Positions 45,915 through 54,778 of a stretch of 64,000 nucleotides of DNA are shown here, one piece after another. The notes beneath the pieces were generated by a model that did no database searches, was not told where the DNA came from, and saw only the letters and a list, made by a program, of their open reading frames with translations. Numbering within the stretch: position 1 is the first letter of the stretch; each line of letters starts with the position of its first letter. Source of the stretch: GCA-2733415 sp964276095 (GTDB lineage: Bacteria > Bacteroidota > Bacteroidia > Flavobacteriales > Flavobacteriaceae); NCBI GenBank assembly GCA_964276095.1, contig CAXYDR010000003.1, positions 806,001 through 870,000 of the forward strand, given 5' to 3'. The translations under genes and the position numbers were made by a program.

Positions 45915-46793
45915 ATGCGAAAAATAAAAGAACTTGTAATTGAAAAATCACTTTTATCAAGTGCCTTAATTACTATTGCTATCACCATTGGGATTGTATT
46001 GGTACTTGCTATTGAAGCGTTTCATTTTTTTAGAGAGGTTTCTATAGTAGATTTTTTAACTGACACACAATGGACTCCATTGTTTGCCGACAAACATTAC
46101 GGAATACTTCCTTTATTATCTGGAACATTATTAACATCATTTATAGCTATTTCAGTAGCGTTACCAATTGGTTTATCAATTAGTATATACTTGAGTGAAT
46201 ACGCACCTAAAAGCTTTAGAAAAACCGTAAAGCCACTATTAGAATTATTAGCCGCAGTACCTACTGTAGTCTACGGTTTTTTCGCTCTAATAGTAGTAAC
46301 CCCTATTTTACAACAAATCATCCCTGGTTTATCAGGTTTTAATTCGTTGTCAGCAGGTTTTGTTATGGGGATTATGATTATCCCTTATATTTCTTCAATT
46401 TCTGAAGATGCATTGCATGCTGTGCCAAATGCTTTAAGAGAAGCATCTTTTGGCATGGGTGCTACAAAACTACAAACAGCATTTAAAGTAGTTGTTCCAG
46501 CAGCATCTTCGGGAATTATAGTATCAATAATATTAGCTATATCAAGAGCTATTGGAGAAACGATGATTGTTGCCGTTGCAGCAGGTCAACAACCACGATT
46601 AACTTTAGACCCTACCGTTCCTGTGGAAACAATAACAGCTTATATCGTTCAAGTTAGTTTAGGAGATGTAGAACATGGATCCGTAGAATACAGAACAATA
46701 TTCGCAGCTGGAATCACCTTATTTGTTTTTACATTCTTGTTAAACACATTAAGTTATAGAATTAGAAAAAAATATCAAGAACGCTATGAATAG
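45915..46793 (+). CDS. pstC: Phosphate ABC transporter permease PstC
   Basis: A 292-residue inner-membrane permease with six membrane segments and the permease loop EASFGMGATKLQTAFKVVVPAASSGI. The ATG at 45915 is chosen over a TTG at 45900, which has no ribosome-site advantage. Overlaps pstA by 8 bases. Confidence 0.95.
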   Translation: MRKIKELVIEKSLLSSALITIAITIGIVLVLAIEAFHFFREVSIVDFLTDTQWTPLFADKHYGILPLLSGTLLTSFIAISVALPIGLSISIYLSEYAPKSFRKTVKPLLELLAAVPTVVYGFFALIVVTPILQQIIPGLSGFNSLSAGFVMGIMIIPYISSISEDALHAVPNALREASFGMGATKLQTAFKVVVPAASSGIIVSIILAISRAIGETMIVAVAAGQQPRLTLDPTVPVETITAYIVQVSLGDVEHGSVEYRTIFAAGITLFVFTFLLNTLSYRIRKKYQERYE

Positions 46794-47640
46794 TATACAA
46801 AAAAATAGAATTTACGATCAAGCCTTTAAAATTTGGGGTATTGGATGTACGCTATTTGGGTTAATTTTATTGGTGTTTTTTATTGGCGACATCTTAATTG
46901 ATGGAATCATGAGAATTGACTGGGCTTTTATCATTGATTTACCCTCAAGAAAAGCAGAAAAAGCAGGTATTTACACTGCCTTAATGGGGAGTATCTGGAT
47001 ACTATTACTAACAACAGTAATTGCATTTCCTATTGGAGTTGCAGCTGGAGTGTATTTAGAAGAATACGGGAAAAAGAATAAATTTTCTGCTATACTAGAA
47101 ATCAACATTTCTAACCTTGCTGGAGTCCCATCTATTATATACGGATTATTAGGCCTAGAAGTTTTTGTGAGGATAATGGGACTTGGCGCAAGTGTTTTAG
47201 CTGGAAGTTTAACCTTGTCTCTTTTAATTCTTCCTATTATAATAGTAGCAACTCGTGAAGCTATCAAAGCGGTTCCAAAATCTGTTAAAGATGCATCTTA
47301 TGCATTAGGAGCTTCTAAATGGCAAACTATCTGGCACCAAGTTTTACCTGCATCTTCTGGCGGAATACTAACTGGAGTAATTTTAGCATTATCAAGAGCC
47401 GTTGGAGAAACAGCTCCATTAATTGTTGTTGGAGCATTAGCTTATGTACCATTTGCACCAGAAAGTCCAATGGATGAATTTTCTGTATTACCAATACAAA
47501 TATTCAATTGGATATCTAGGCCACAACATGGCTTTATAGAGAACGCAGCAGCAGCAATCATCATCTTATTATTAATTACCTTCATTATGAATGGTGTAGC
47601 CGTTTACTTTAGAAACAAATGGCAAAAGAAATTAAAATAA
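46786..47640 (+). CDS. pstA: Phosphate ABC transporter permease PstA
   Basis: A 284-residue permease with six membrane segments; loop DASYALGASKWQTIWHQVLPASSGGI and the block EEYGKKNKFSAILEINISNLAGVPSIIYG are typical. Partner of PstC. pstB starts 3 bases after its stop. Confidence 0.95.
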   Translation: MNSIQKNRIYDQAFKIWGIGCTLFGLILLVFFIGDILIDGIMRIDWAFIIDLPSRKAEKAGIYTALMGSIWILLLTTVIAFPIGVAAGVYLEEYGKKNKFSAILEINISNLAGVPSIIYGLLGLEVFVRIMGLGASVLAGSLTLSLLILPIIIVATREAIKAVPKSVKDASYALGASKWQTIWHQVLPASSGGILTGVILALSRAVGETAPLIVVGALAYVPFAPESPMDEFSVLPIQIFNWISRPQHGFIENAAAAIIILLLITFIMNGVAVYFRNKWQKKLK

Positions 47641-47643
47641 ATT

Positions 47644-48456
47644 ATGGAAACAGTTATAGAACAAATTCCACTAGATAAAATAGTAGATCCTTCTTTAAAA
47701 AAGAAGCCAAAAATAGAAGTTAAAGACGTAAAAGTTTGGTATGATGATTTCAATGCTATAAAAGGTATAGACATGAACATCAAACCAAACACTGTTACTG
47801 CTTTTATTGGCCCATCTGGTTGTGGGAAGTCAACTTTTTTAAGATTATTCAACAGAATGAATGATTATGTTGAAGGGTTTAGAATGGAAGGAAAAATAAA
47901 AGTTAGCGGAGACAATATCTACAAGAAAAGAGTAAACGTAGAAGAATTACGTAAAGAGATAGGTATGGTTTTTCAAAAACCTAATCCGTTTCCAAAATCA
48001 ATTTTTGACAATGTTGCTTACGGATTAAAAATTCAAGGGATCTCAGATAAAAAATTAATTGAGGAACGTGTAGTAGATTGTTTAAAGCAAGTTGCACTAT
48101 GGGACGAAGTTAAAGATGATTTAAACAAATCAGCAATGGCTTTATCTGGAGGGCAACAACAACGTTTATGTATTGCGCGTACTTTAGCAGTACAACCTTC
48201 TATTATTTTAATGGACGAACCAACTTCTGCATTAGACCCAATATCTACTGCAAAAGTGGAAGAGTTAATTTTTAAACTAAAAGAAAAATACACCATTGTT
48301 ATTGTAACACACAACATGCAACAAGCAAGTAGAATTAGTGATTATACAGCATTTTTCTATTTAGGAGAATTAATAGAATACGGAAAAACAAAAACCATAT
48401 TTACGAATCCAGAAAAAAAACAAACCGAAAACTACATTACTGGTCGTTTCGGGTAA
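47644..48456 (+). CDS. pstB: Phosphate ABC transporter ATPase
   Basis: A 270-residue ATPase with Walker A GPSGCGKST (about 57-65), Q-loop VFQKPNPFP, signature LSGGQQQR and Walker B IILMDEPTSALDP. Length is slightly above the usual 250-260, with a short N-terminal extension. Energises PstCA. Confidence 0.96.
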   Translation: METVIEQIPLDKIVDPSLKKKPKIEVKDVKVWYDDFNAIKGIDMNIKPNTVTAFIGPSGCGKSTFLRLFNRMNDYVEGFRMEGKIKVSGDNIYKKRVNVEELRKEIGMVFQKPNPFPKSIFDNVAYGLKIQGISDKKLIEERVVDCLKQVALWDEVKDDLNKSAMALSGGQQQRLCIARTLAVQPSIILMDEPTSALDPISTAKVEELIFKLKEKYTIVIVTHNMQQASRISDYTAFFYLGELIEYGKTKTIFTNPEKKQTENYITGRFG

Positions 48457-48483
48457 GTTTCACTTTTACCTAAATAAAGCATT

Positions 48484-49146
48484 ATGGCAAACGCACAATA
48501 TCAAAGAGATTTATTAAACGAATCGGGAGCAGAAATGCTAGCAATTTGCACATCTCAATTAGAAAAAGCAAAAATCGCATTTTTAAATCATGATAGTGAT
48601 TTAGCAGAAGAAGTAATCATAAACGAAATACGTGTAAACGCATTAGATTTACGCATAGAAAAAAGTTGTGAGAAATTCTTAGCTCTTTATAACCCAGTAG
48701 CTATTGATTTACGTTTTATCATGGCTATCCGTAAAATCAATTTTGATTTAGAGCGTATCGCTGATCACGCATATAGTATTTCTAAATATGTGGTTGAGGT
48801 AGATGAAAAAATACCTCCACATTTATTTGAAGCATTACAATTTCAAACAATGTATGACACTATTGTCAAAATGCTTGATAATATAACTGAGGCTTATGAA
48901 AATAAAGATGTAAAATCTGCTAGAAAAGTCTTTAAAAAAGACAAAGTATTAGACAAAATAAATGTTGACTCTTTCGCTGTTCTTGAGATTGAAATTAAAA
49001 AGGATAATAACATCATATCGGAAGCATTATTACTTTTTTCTGTTATTAAGAAAATGGAACGAGTTGGTGATCTAATCAAAAATATTGCTGAAGAAATTAT
49101 TTTTTACATTGACGCAGAGGTTTTAAAACACAAAAAGAAAAAATAA
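48484..49146 (+). CDS. phoU: Phosphate regulator PhoU
   Basis: A 220-residue all-helical protein with two repeats of three helices and metal-binding blocks (EIRVNALDLRIEK; VGDLIKNIAEEIIFYI). PhoU connects Pst activity to the PhoR/PhoB system; phoR and phoB are not in this window. Last gene of the pst operon. Confidence 0.92.
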   Translation: MANAQYQRDLLNESGAEMLAICTSQLEKAKIAFLNHDSDLAEEVIINEIRVNALDLRIEKSCEKFLALYNPVAIDLRFIMAIRKINFDLERIADHAYSISKYVVEVDEKIPPHLFEALQFQTMYDTIVKMLDNITEAYENKDVKSARKVFKKDKVLDKINVDSFAVLEIEIKKDNNIISEALLLFSVIKKMERVGDLIKNIAEEIIFYIDAEVLKHKKKK

Positions 49147-49186
49147 TTTATTAAATAGTCTTTATTGCCTATAAGCGATAAACATT

Positions 49187-49250
49187 AACACCTACCACAA
49201 TCAATACTTTGTTTTTCAATAAAGTATGATTTGTGGTGTTTTTATTTTTA
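49187..49250 (+). terminator. Probable terminator after phoU
   Basis: Imperfect long hairpin: AACACCTACCACAA pairs with TTGTGGTGTT (bulge of about 4), inner ATACTTT with AAAGTAT, followed by TTTTTATTTTTA. Confidence 0.55.
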
Positions 49251-49257
49251 CTAATTG

Positions 49258-49302
49258 ATAACATTCCCGTAACATTAGAAATTTTTATTTGAAGTACGTT
49301 TG
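49258..49302 (+). promoter_or_regulatory. Pho box and promoter of the PiT-PhoU gene
   Basis: ATAACAT-TCCC-GTAACAT at 49258-49275, then exactly 19 bases, then TACGTTTG (49295-49302). The box takes the place of the -33 element, as expected for a PhoB-activated promoter. Confidence 0.75.
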
Positions 49303-49335
49303 CACCGTTACTTTCAATAAAATAAAGTTTTAATT

Positions 49336-51594
49336 ATGGATAATATTTATCTTTTAATGGTTATTGCGCTAGGTGTATTAGCAGTAATCGATTTAGTTGT
49401 AGGAGTCAGTAATGATGCCGTAAATTTTTTAAATTCTGCTATAGGGTCTAAAGCAGTTTCATTTAAAACCATCATGATTGTTGCCAGTATTGGTATTGCT
49501 TGTGGTGCATTGTTTTCAAGTGGAATGATGGAAGTTGCCAGAAAAGGAATTTTTGTCCCAGGTAATTTTATGTTTGATGAGATCATGATTATTTTTATGG
49601 CGGTTATGATAACCGACATACTACTTCTTGATATGTTTAATACATTAGGAATGCCTACTTCTACTACTGTATCTATAGTATTTAATTTATTGGGAGCTGC
49701 AGTATGTATCGCTTTGATAAAAATAAGTGGTGACGATTCACAAACTTACTCAGACTTATTTAACTATATAAACACTGCAAAAGCAAAACAAATTATTGGA
49801 GGTATACTACTCTCCGTTGTCGTCGCATTTTCTGTCGGTGCTGTAGTACAGTATATCTCAAGAATATTACTATCGTTTCATTTTGAAAAGAAAGCCACGT
49901 GGGTGGGCGCTTTATTTGGAGGTATAGCATTAACTGCATTAGTGTATTTCATTTTAATGAAAGGAATTAAAGGAGCTGATATTGCTAAACAAAGTTTTGA
50001 CTTCACTAATGGATTAACTATTAAAAAATTCTTAGAAAGTTATGTAATGGAGTTAGTTGCAGCGTTTTTTGTTTTCTGGACTGGATTCTCTTATGTTTTC
50101 ATGAAGTTTTTTAAACAAAACATTTATAAATTAATCATTATTATTGGTACTTTTTCATTAGCCTTAGCTTTTGCAGGAAATGACTTAGTAAACTTTATTG
50201 GTGTTCCAATTGCAGGATGGCAATCTTTTGAAGCTTGGAGCGGATCAGGAATACCTGCAAGTGAATTTGCAATGGATGCTTTAGGTAAAAAAGTACCTAC
50301 ACCAACGCTTTGGTTGTTTTTAGCAAGTGCAGTAATGGTAGCCACATTATGGCTGTCTTCAAAATCGAAAGAGGTTTTAAAAACATCTTTAAATTTATCT
50401 AGTCAAGGAGAAACAAAAGAGCGTTTCAAACCTAATTTTGTATCTAGAGGAGTTGTAAGAAGTGCTATATTTTTATCAAGAACGTTTACATCTATTATAC
50501 CAAATACATTATCTAAAACAATAGATACTCAATTTGAAAAACCAGTAATTGAACTTTCTAAGGACAAAACTTATGAATTACCAGCTTTTGATATGGTTAG
50601 AGCATCTGTTAACCTAATGGTTGCTGGTATATTAATTTCAATTGCAACTTCTTATAAATTGCCTTTATCCACAACTTATGTAACTTTTATGGTTGCAATG
50701 GGTACCTCTTTAGCAGATAGAGCATGGGGAGCGGAAAGCGCAGTATATCGTGTTGCTGGAGTCTTAAATGTAATTGGAGGATGGTTTTTAACTGCTTTTA
50801 GTGCCTTTTGTGCCGCAGCCGTTGTAGCTTTCTTAATTTCATGGAACGTAAAAGTAATGGTTCCGGTATTACTATTAGTTACTGCCGCATTATTAGTTAA
50901 GAACATGCTAGCTCATCGTAGAAAAGCAAGAGCAGGAAAAGAAGAAGACACTATTAACAAAGCTGAAAGTACTTCTATACAAGGAGTTGTTGAAGAAAGT
51001 GCTGACAACATTAGAGCAGTTGTTAGTAGAACATCTAAAATTTACACCAATACTATTGACAGTTTAGCAAAACAAGATTTAGAAGGACTTAAAAAGAGTA
51101 AAAAAGGAGTCCGAAAACTAAATGACGAGGTTGAAGATTTAAAAGATAACATCTTTTATTTCATCAAAAACTTAGACGAATCAAGTATTGGAGCAAGTGA
51201 TTTCTATATTAATGTATTAGGATACTTACAAGATATGTCACAATCTTTAGAATACATATCTAAAGCGAGTCATAAGCACGTAAATAACAATCACTTAAAA
51301 TTACGTTTCAACCAAATTAAAGACTTAAAAGAAACTGAGCAGCAATTAAAAACATTGTTCGGAAAAATTAAAAGTACTTTCTCTGAACGTAACTTTGACA
51401 ACATCAACACTATCCTTGACGAAAAACAACAATTGCTTGATACAGTTAATGAACGTATAAAGAAACAAGTTGCAAGAACAAGGACAGAAGATGATAGTCC
51501 GAAAAACACTACACTATATTTTAGTTTATTATTAGAAACTAAAGATTTAATTAAAGCAACTATGAGTTTATTGGAAGCTTATAAAGAGCAATAG
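49336..51594 (+). CDS. PiT-family inorganic phosphate transporter with C-terminal PhoU-like domain
   Basis: A 752-residue fusion. Residues 1-530 are a PiT permease with about ten to twelve membrane segments and both signature motifs, GVSNDAVNF (23-31) and AGNDLVNFIG. The remainder (about 545-752) is a soluble helical PhoU-like domain starting QGVVEESADNIRAVV. PiT moves phosphate with a cation; the PhoU-like part probably gates or senses it. A Pho box in its promoter means it is likely induced in phosphate limitation, unlike low-affinity Pit of E. coli. Confidence 0.9.
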   Translation: MDNIYLLMVIALGVLAVIDLVVGVSNDAVNFLNSAIGSKAVSFKTIMIVASIGIACGALFSSGMMEVARKGIFVPGNFMFDEIMIIFMAVMITDILLLDMFNTLGMPTSTTVSIVFNLLGAAVCIALIKISGDDSQTYSDLFNYINTAKAKQIIGGILLSVVVAFSVGAVVQYISRILLSFHFEKKATWVGALFGGIALTALVYFILMKGIKGADIAKQSFDFTNGLTIKKFLESYVMELVAAFFVFWTGFSYVFMKFFKQNIYKLIIIIGTFSLALAFAGNDLVNFIGVPIAGWQSFEAWSGSGIPASEFAMDALGKKVPTPTLWLFLASAVMVATLWLSSKSKEVLKTSLNLSSQGETKERFKPNFVSRGVVRSAIFLSRTFTSIIPNTLSKTIDTQFEKPVIELSKDKTYELPAFDMVRASVNLMVAGILISIATSYKLPLSTTYVTFMVAMGTSLADRAWGAESAVYRVAGVLNVIGGWFLTAFSAFCAAAVVAFLISWNVKVMVPVLLLVTAALLVKNMLAHRRKARAGKEEDTINKAESTSIQGVVEESADNIRAVVSRTSKIYTNTIDSLAKQDLEGLKKSKKGVRKLNDEVEDLKDNIFYFIKNLDESSIGASDFYINVLGYLQDMSQSLEYISKASHKHVNNNHLKLRFNQIKDLKETEQQLKTLFGKIKSTFSERNFDNINTILDEKQQLLDTVNERIKKQVARTRTEDDSPKNTTLYFSLLLETKDLIKATMSLLEAYKEQ

Positions 51595-51621
51595 ATTAAA
51601 CAAAATAATAAGTTAAGTATT

Positions 51622-51655
51622 AAAAGGAACATCATTAATGATGTTCCTTTTTTTA
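51622..51655 (+). terminator. Terminator after the PiT gene
   Basis: Perfect palindrome 51622-51651 (arms AAAAGGAACATCATT and complement, no unpaired centre) followed by T residues. Confidence 0.88.
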
Positions 51656-51718
51656 TTGTTTAATCCAACTTACATTTGTACCCATTCACACTTTTAAGAA
51701 ATTCATTTTCAAAGAGTT

Positions 51719-51748
51719 TTGTTAACAAGATTATTAATTGTACTTTTG
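51719..51748 (+). promoter_or_regulatory. Promoter of the rplM-rpsI operon
   Basis: TTG (51719-51721), 19 bases, TACTTTTG (51741-51748). The rplM start follows at 51797. Confidence 0.75.
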
Positions 51749-51796
51749 CAAACTCTTTCGAGAGTAAGGAATGTTTAATAATTAAAAAGAATTAGT

Positions 51797-52252
51797 GTGG
51801 ATACATTAAGCTACAAAACTATTTCAGCCAACAAAAATACCGTTAATAAGGAATGGGTATTAGTTGATGCTGAAGGTCAGACGTTAGGTAGAATGTCTTC
51901 GATAGTTGCAAAACTTATCAGAGGAAAACTAAAACCTAACTACACACCTCATGTTGATTGTGGAGATAACGTAATTGTTATCAACGCAGAAAAAATCATC
52001 TTAACAGGTAAAAAATGGACGGAAAAAAGTTACATCCGTCACACAGGTTACCCTGGAGGTCAAAAATCATTAACTGCTACTGAGTTGTTTGGGAAAGACC
52101 CTGCTCGTTTAGTGGAAAAATCAGTAAAAGGAATGTTACCTAAGAACAAATTAGGAAGCGCTTTATTCCGTAACTTAAAAGTCTATGTAGGTTCTGAGCA
52201 CAATCAAGAAGCTCAAAAACCAAAGACTATTAACCTTAACGATTACTTATAA
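51797..52252 (+). CDS. rplM: 50S ribosomal protein L13, GTG start
   Basis: A 151-residue protein with the L13 blocks WVLVDAEGQTLGRMSS, VIVINAEKIILTGKK and the SYIRHTGYPGG segment. Starts with GTG; the sequence MDTLSYKTISANK is the usual flavobacterial start. Its stop overlaps the rpsI start (TAATG), which couples the two. Confidence 0.97.
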   Translation: MDTLSYKTISANKNTVNKEWVLVDAEGQTLGRMSSIVAKLIRGKLKPNYTPHVDCGDNVIVINAEKIILTGKKWTEKSYIRHTGYPGGQKSLTATELFGKDPARLVEKSVKGMLPKNKLGSALFRNLKVYVGSEHNQEAQKPKTINLNDYL

Positions 52253-52638
52253 TGGAAATTATACACAAAATCGGACGTAGAAAAACTGCTGTAGCTAGAA
52301 TTTACCTTTCTGATGGAAGCGGTAAAATTACAGTAAACAAAAAAGAAATGAGTACTTACTTCCCTACAGGAACTTTACAGTACAAAGTTAAACAACCTCT
52401 AATGTTAACAGAGAACTTGGAAAACTTTGACGTAAAAGTAAATGTTTATGGTGGTGGTATCACTGGACAAGCTGAAGCTATTCGTTTAGCAATTTCACGC
52501 GCTATGTGTGAATTGAACGACGAAAACAGAGGAATCTTGAAGCCAGAAGGTTTATTAACTAGAGACCCTAGAATGGTTGAACGTAAGAAATTCGGTCAGA
52601 AGAAGGCACGTAAGAAGTTCCAATTCTCGAAACGTTAA
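52252..52638 (+). CDS. rpsI: 30S ribosomal protein S9
   Basis: A 128-residue protein with GRRKTAVARIYL near the start and the C-terminal GLLTRDPRMVERKKFGQKK and basic tail ending FSKR that reaches the P site. Coupled to rplM. Confidence 0.97.
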   Translation: MEIIHKIGRRKTAVARIYLSDGSGKITVNKKEMSTYFPTGTLQYKVKQPLMLTENLENFDVKVNVYGGGITGQAEAIRLAISRAMCELNDENRGILKPEGLLTRDPRMVERKKFGQKKARKKFQFSKR

Positions 52639-52784
52639 TATTTCGTACTGGATTTATTCAGTATTATCAAAATTTAAAAAACTTGTTGTCGTTGCTTTGG
52701 GGAAACCCCAAAGGGTTAGTTTAGCATCTAAATGATTACGTGTAATTATTGCTACTACAACGAAGAACGTAAACTATTACAAAA
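52639..52784 (+). promoter_or_regulatory. Structured leader of rpsB (candidate S2 autoregulatory element)
   Basis: Contains a perfect hairpin CTTTGGGG-AAA-CCCCAAAG (52695-52713), followed by GGTTAGT and a small dyad ATTAC-GT-GTAAT. GTTGT before and ACAAC after could close an outer stem. No T run follows the main hairpin, so it is unlikely to be a terminator. Control of rpsB-tsf by S2 is known in other bacteria; here it is inferred. Confidence 0.45.
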
Positions 52785-53606
52785 ATGGCAAATAACATAG
52801 AAGTAAAGGACTTACTTGAGGCAGGTGTACATTTCGGACACATGACTCGTAAATGGGATCCAAACATGGCACCATATATTTATATGGAGCGTAATGGGAT
52901 TCACATTATTAACTTATACAAAACTGCTGCAAAAATTACTGAAGCTGGAAATGCTTTACAAAAAATTGCTGCATCTGGTAGAAAGATTTTATTCGTAGCT
53001 ACCAAAAAACAAGCAAAAGATATCGTAGCTGAAAAAGCAGGTGCTGTAAATATGCCTTATATTACAGAAAGATGGCCTGGTGGAATGCTAACTAACTTTG
53101 TAACTATCCGTAAAGCTGTTAAAAAAATGGCTACTATTGATAGAATGAAGAAAGACGGTACTTTCATGACTTTATCTAAAAAAGAACGTTTACAGGTTGA
53201 CCGTTTAAGAGCTAAATTAGAAAAGAATTTAGGTTCTATTTCTGATATGACTCGTTTACCTGGAGCACTTTTTGTTGTTGATATTAAAAGAGAGCACATC
53301 GCTATTAAAGAAGCACAGAAATTAAACATTCCAATCTTTGCAATGGTTGATACAAATTCTGACCCAAGAGAGGTTGATTTTGTAATACCAGCAAACGATG
53401 ATGCATCTAAATCTATCAGCAAGATTTTAACTCATGTTACTGAATCTGTTGCAGAAGGATTATCAGAAAGAAAAGCTGAGAAAGATTCTAAAAAAGCTGA
53501 AGACACAAAAGAAGTTGAAAAAACTGAAGCTCCAAAGGCCGAAGCTAAAGCTCCTGAAGTTGCTGCCCCTGAAGTAAAAGCAGAAACTCCAACAGAAGAA
53601 AAATAA
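52785..53606 (+). CDS. rpsB: 30S ribosomal protein S2
   Basis: A 273-residue protein with LLEAGVHFGHMTRKWDPNM, ERWPGGMLTNF and the C-terminal VDTNSDP block. The tail (about 230-273) is an Ala/Glu/Lys/Pro-rich extension longer than in E. coli. First gene of rpsB-tsf. Confidence 0.97.
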   Translation: MANNIEVKDLLEAGVHFGHMTRKWDPNMAPYIYMERNGIHIINLYKTAAKITEAGNALQKIAASGRKILFVATKKQAKDIVAEKAGAVNMPYITERWPGGMLTNFVTIRKAVKKMATIDRMKKDGTFMTLSKKERLQVDRLRAKLEKNLGSISDMTRLPGALFVVDIKREHIAIKEAQKLNIPIFAMVDTNSDPREVDFVIPANDDASKSISKILTHVTESVAEGLSERKAEKDSKKAEDTKEVEKTEAPKAEAKAPEVAAPEVKAETPTEEK

Positions 53607-53622
53607 TAATTAGTATTTAAAG

Positions 53623-53652
53623 TAGCCTGACTTTATACCAAAAGTCAGGCTA
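53623..53652 (+). terminator. Hairpin between rpsB and tsf (terminator or attenuator)
   Basis: Arms TAGCCTGACTTT and AAAGTCAGGCTA with a 6-base loop and then TTTAATTTT. The T run is broken, so partial read-through into tsf is likely. Confidence 0.65.
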
Positions 53653-53674
53653 TTTAATTTTAAACACATACACG

Positions 53675-54640
53675 ATGAAAATTACTGCTGCTGACGTAAA
53701 AAAATTAAGAGATGCTACTGGTGCTGGGATGATGGATTGTAAAAAATCATTAGTTGAAGCTGAAGGAGATTTCGACAAAGCATTAGATATATTGCGTAAA
53801 AAAGGTCAAAAAGTTGCTGCAAAAAGAGCTGACAGAGATTCTTCTGAAGGAGCTGTTATTGCTGTAGTTAATGACGATGCAACTGCTGGTGCAGTTGTTT
53901 GTTTAAATTGCGAAACTGATTTCGTTGCAATGAATGATGATTTCGTAAAATTAGCAAAAGACTTCGCTAACTTAGCATTAAGCTATGACACAAAAGAAGA
54001 GTTCTTAGCTGCTGACTACAACGGTATTACTGTTGCAGAAAAGCTAATAGAACAAACTGGTGTAATTGGTGAGAAAATTGAAATTGGAGGGTTTAAGAAA
54101 TTAAGCGCACCTTTCGTTGGATCATACATTCACGTAGGAAACAAAATCGCCTCTATCGTAGGATTATCTGCTGCTGTAGATAACGCTGCAGTATTAGGTA
54201 AAGATTTAGCTATGCAAGCTGCCGCAATGGGAGCAAGCTCTTTATCTTACAAAGATTTCACTGCTGAATTCGTAGCATCAGAAACTGAAGCTAGAATTGC
54301 TGTTATTGAAAAAGAAAATATTGAATTAGGACGTTTAGGTAAAACACTTAAAAACGTACCTGAATTCATTTCTATGGCTCAATTAACTGAAGAAGTTATT
54401 GCTAAAGCTGAAGTTGTTGCTAAAGAGCAATTAGCTGCTGAAGGTAAACCAGAGAAAATATGGGACAAAATTCTTCCAGGAAAAATGGAGCGTTTTATCT
54501 CTGACAACACTACTCTTGATAAAGAGCAATGTTTATTAGATCAAGAATTTATTAAAGAAGCAAAACAAAATGTTGCTGAATATGTGAAGACATATGGTGA
54601 TGTTTCAGTTACTGCTTTTGAAAGAGTATCTTTAGCATAA
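53675..54640 (+). CDS. tsf: Translation elongation factor Ts
   Basis: A 321-residue GDP-exchange factor for EF-Tu. N-terminal UBA-like domain with KKLRDATGAGMMDCKKSLVEAEGD, core with TDFVA, and coiled-coil and C-terminal module. The canonical S2 gene neighbour confirms it. Confidence 0.97.
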   Translation: MKITAADVKKLRDATGAGMMDCKKSLVEAEGDFDKALDILRKKGQKVAAKRADRDSSEGAVIAVVNDDATAGAVVCLNCETDFVAMNDDFVKLAKDFANLALSYDTKEEFLAADYNGITVAEKLIEQTGVIGEKIEIGGFKKLSAPFVGSYIHVGNKIASIVGLSAAVDNAAVLGKDLAMQAAAMGASSLSYKDFTAEFVASETEARIAVIEKENIELGRLGKTLKNVPEFISMAQLTEEVIAKAEVVAKEQLAAEGKPEKIWDKILPGKMERFISDNTTLDKEQCLLDQEFIKEAKQNVAEYVKTYGDVSVTAFERVSLA

Positions 54641-54665
54641 GTACTCGTATAATTCAAAATAAATT

Positions 54666-54697
54666 AAAGCTTCTCAGAAATGAGAAGCTTTTTTTAT
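54666..54697 (+). terminator. Terminator after tsf
   Basis: Arms AAAGCTTCTCA and TGAGAAGCTTT with loop GAAA (a tetraloop) and T run. Confidence 0.9.
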
Positions 54698-54730
54698 ATG
54701 CACATTTCACTTAAATAGTTGACATAATTA

Positions 54731-54760
54731 TTGAAAAAAAGGAATTCAAATGTATATTTG
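54731..54760 (+). promoter_or_regulatory. Promoter of pyrH
   Basis: TTG (54731-54733), 19 bases, TATATTTG (54753-54760). The TTG could be mistaken for an in-frame start of pyrH. Confidence 0.75.
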
Positions 54761-54778
54761 CACAAATCATTCACTACT

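Noticed and set aside
54731..54778. N-terminal extension of pyrH from TTG
   Set aside because: The segment contains the complete TTG-19-TATATTTG promoter, and UMP kinases start at the position of the ATG at 54779.
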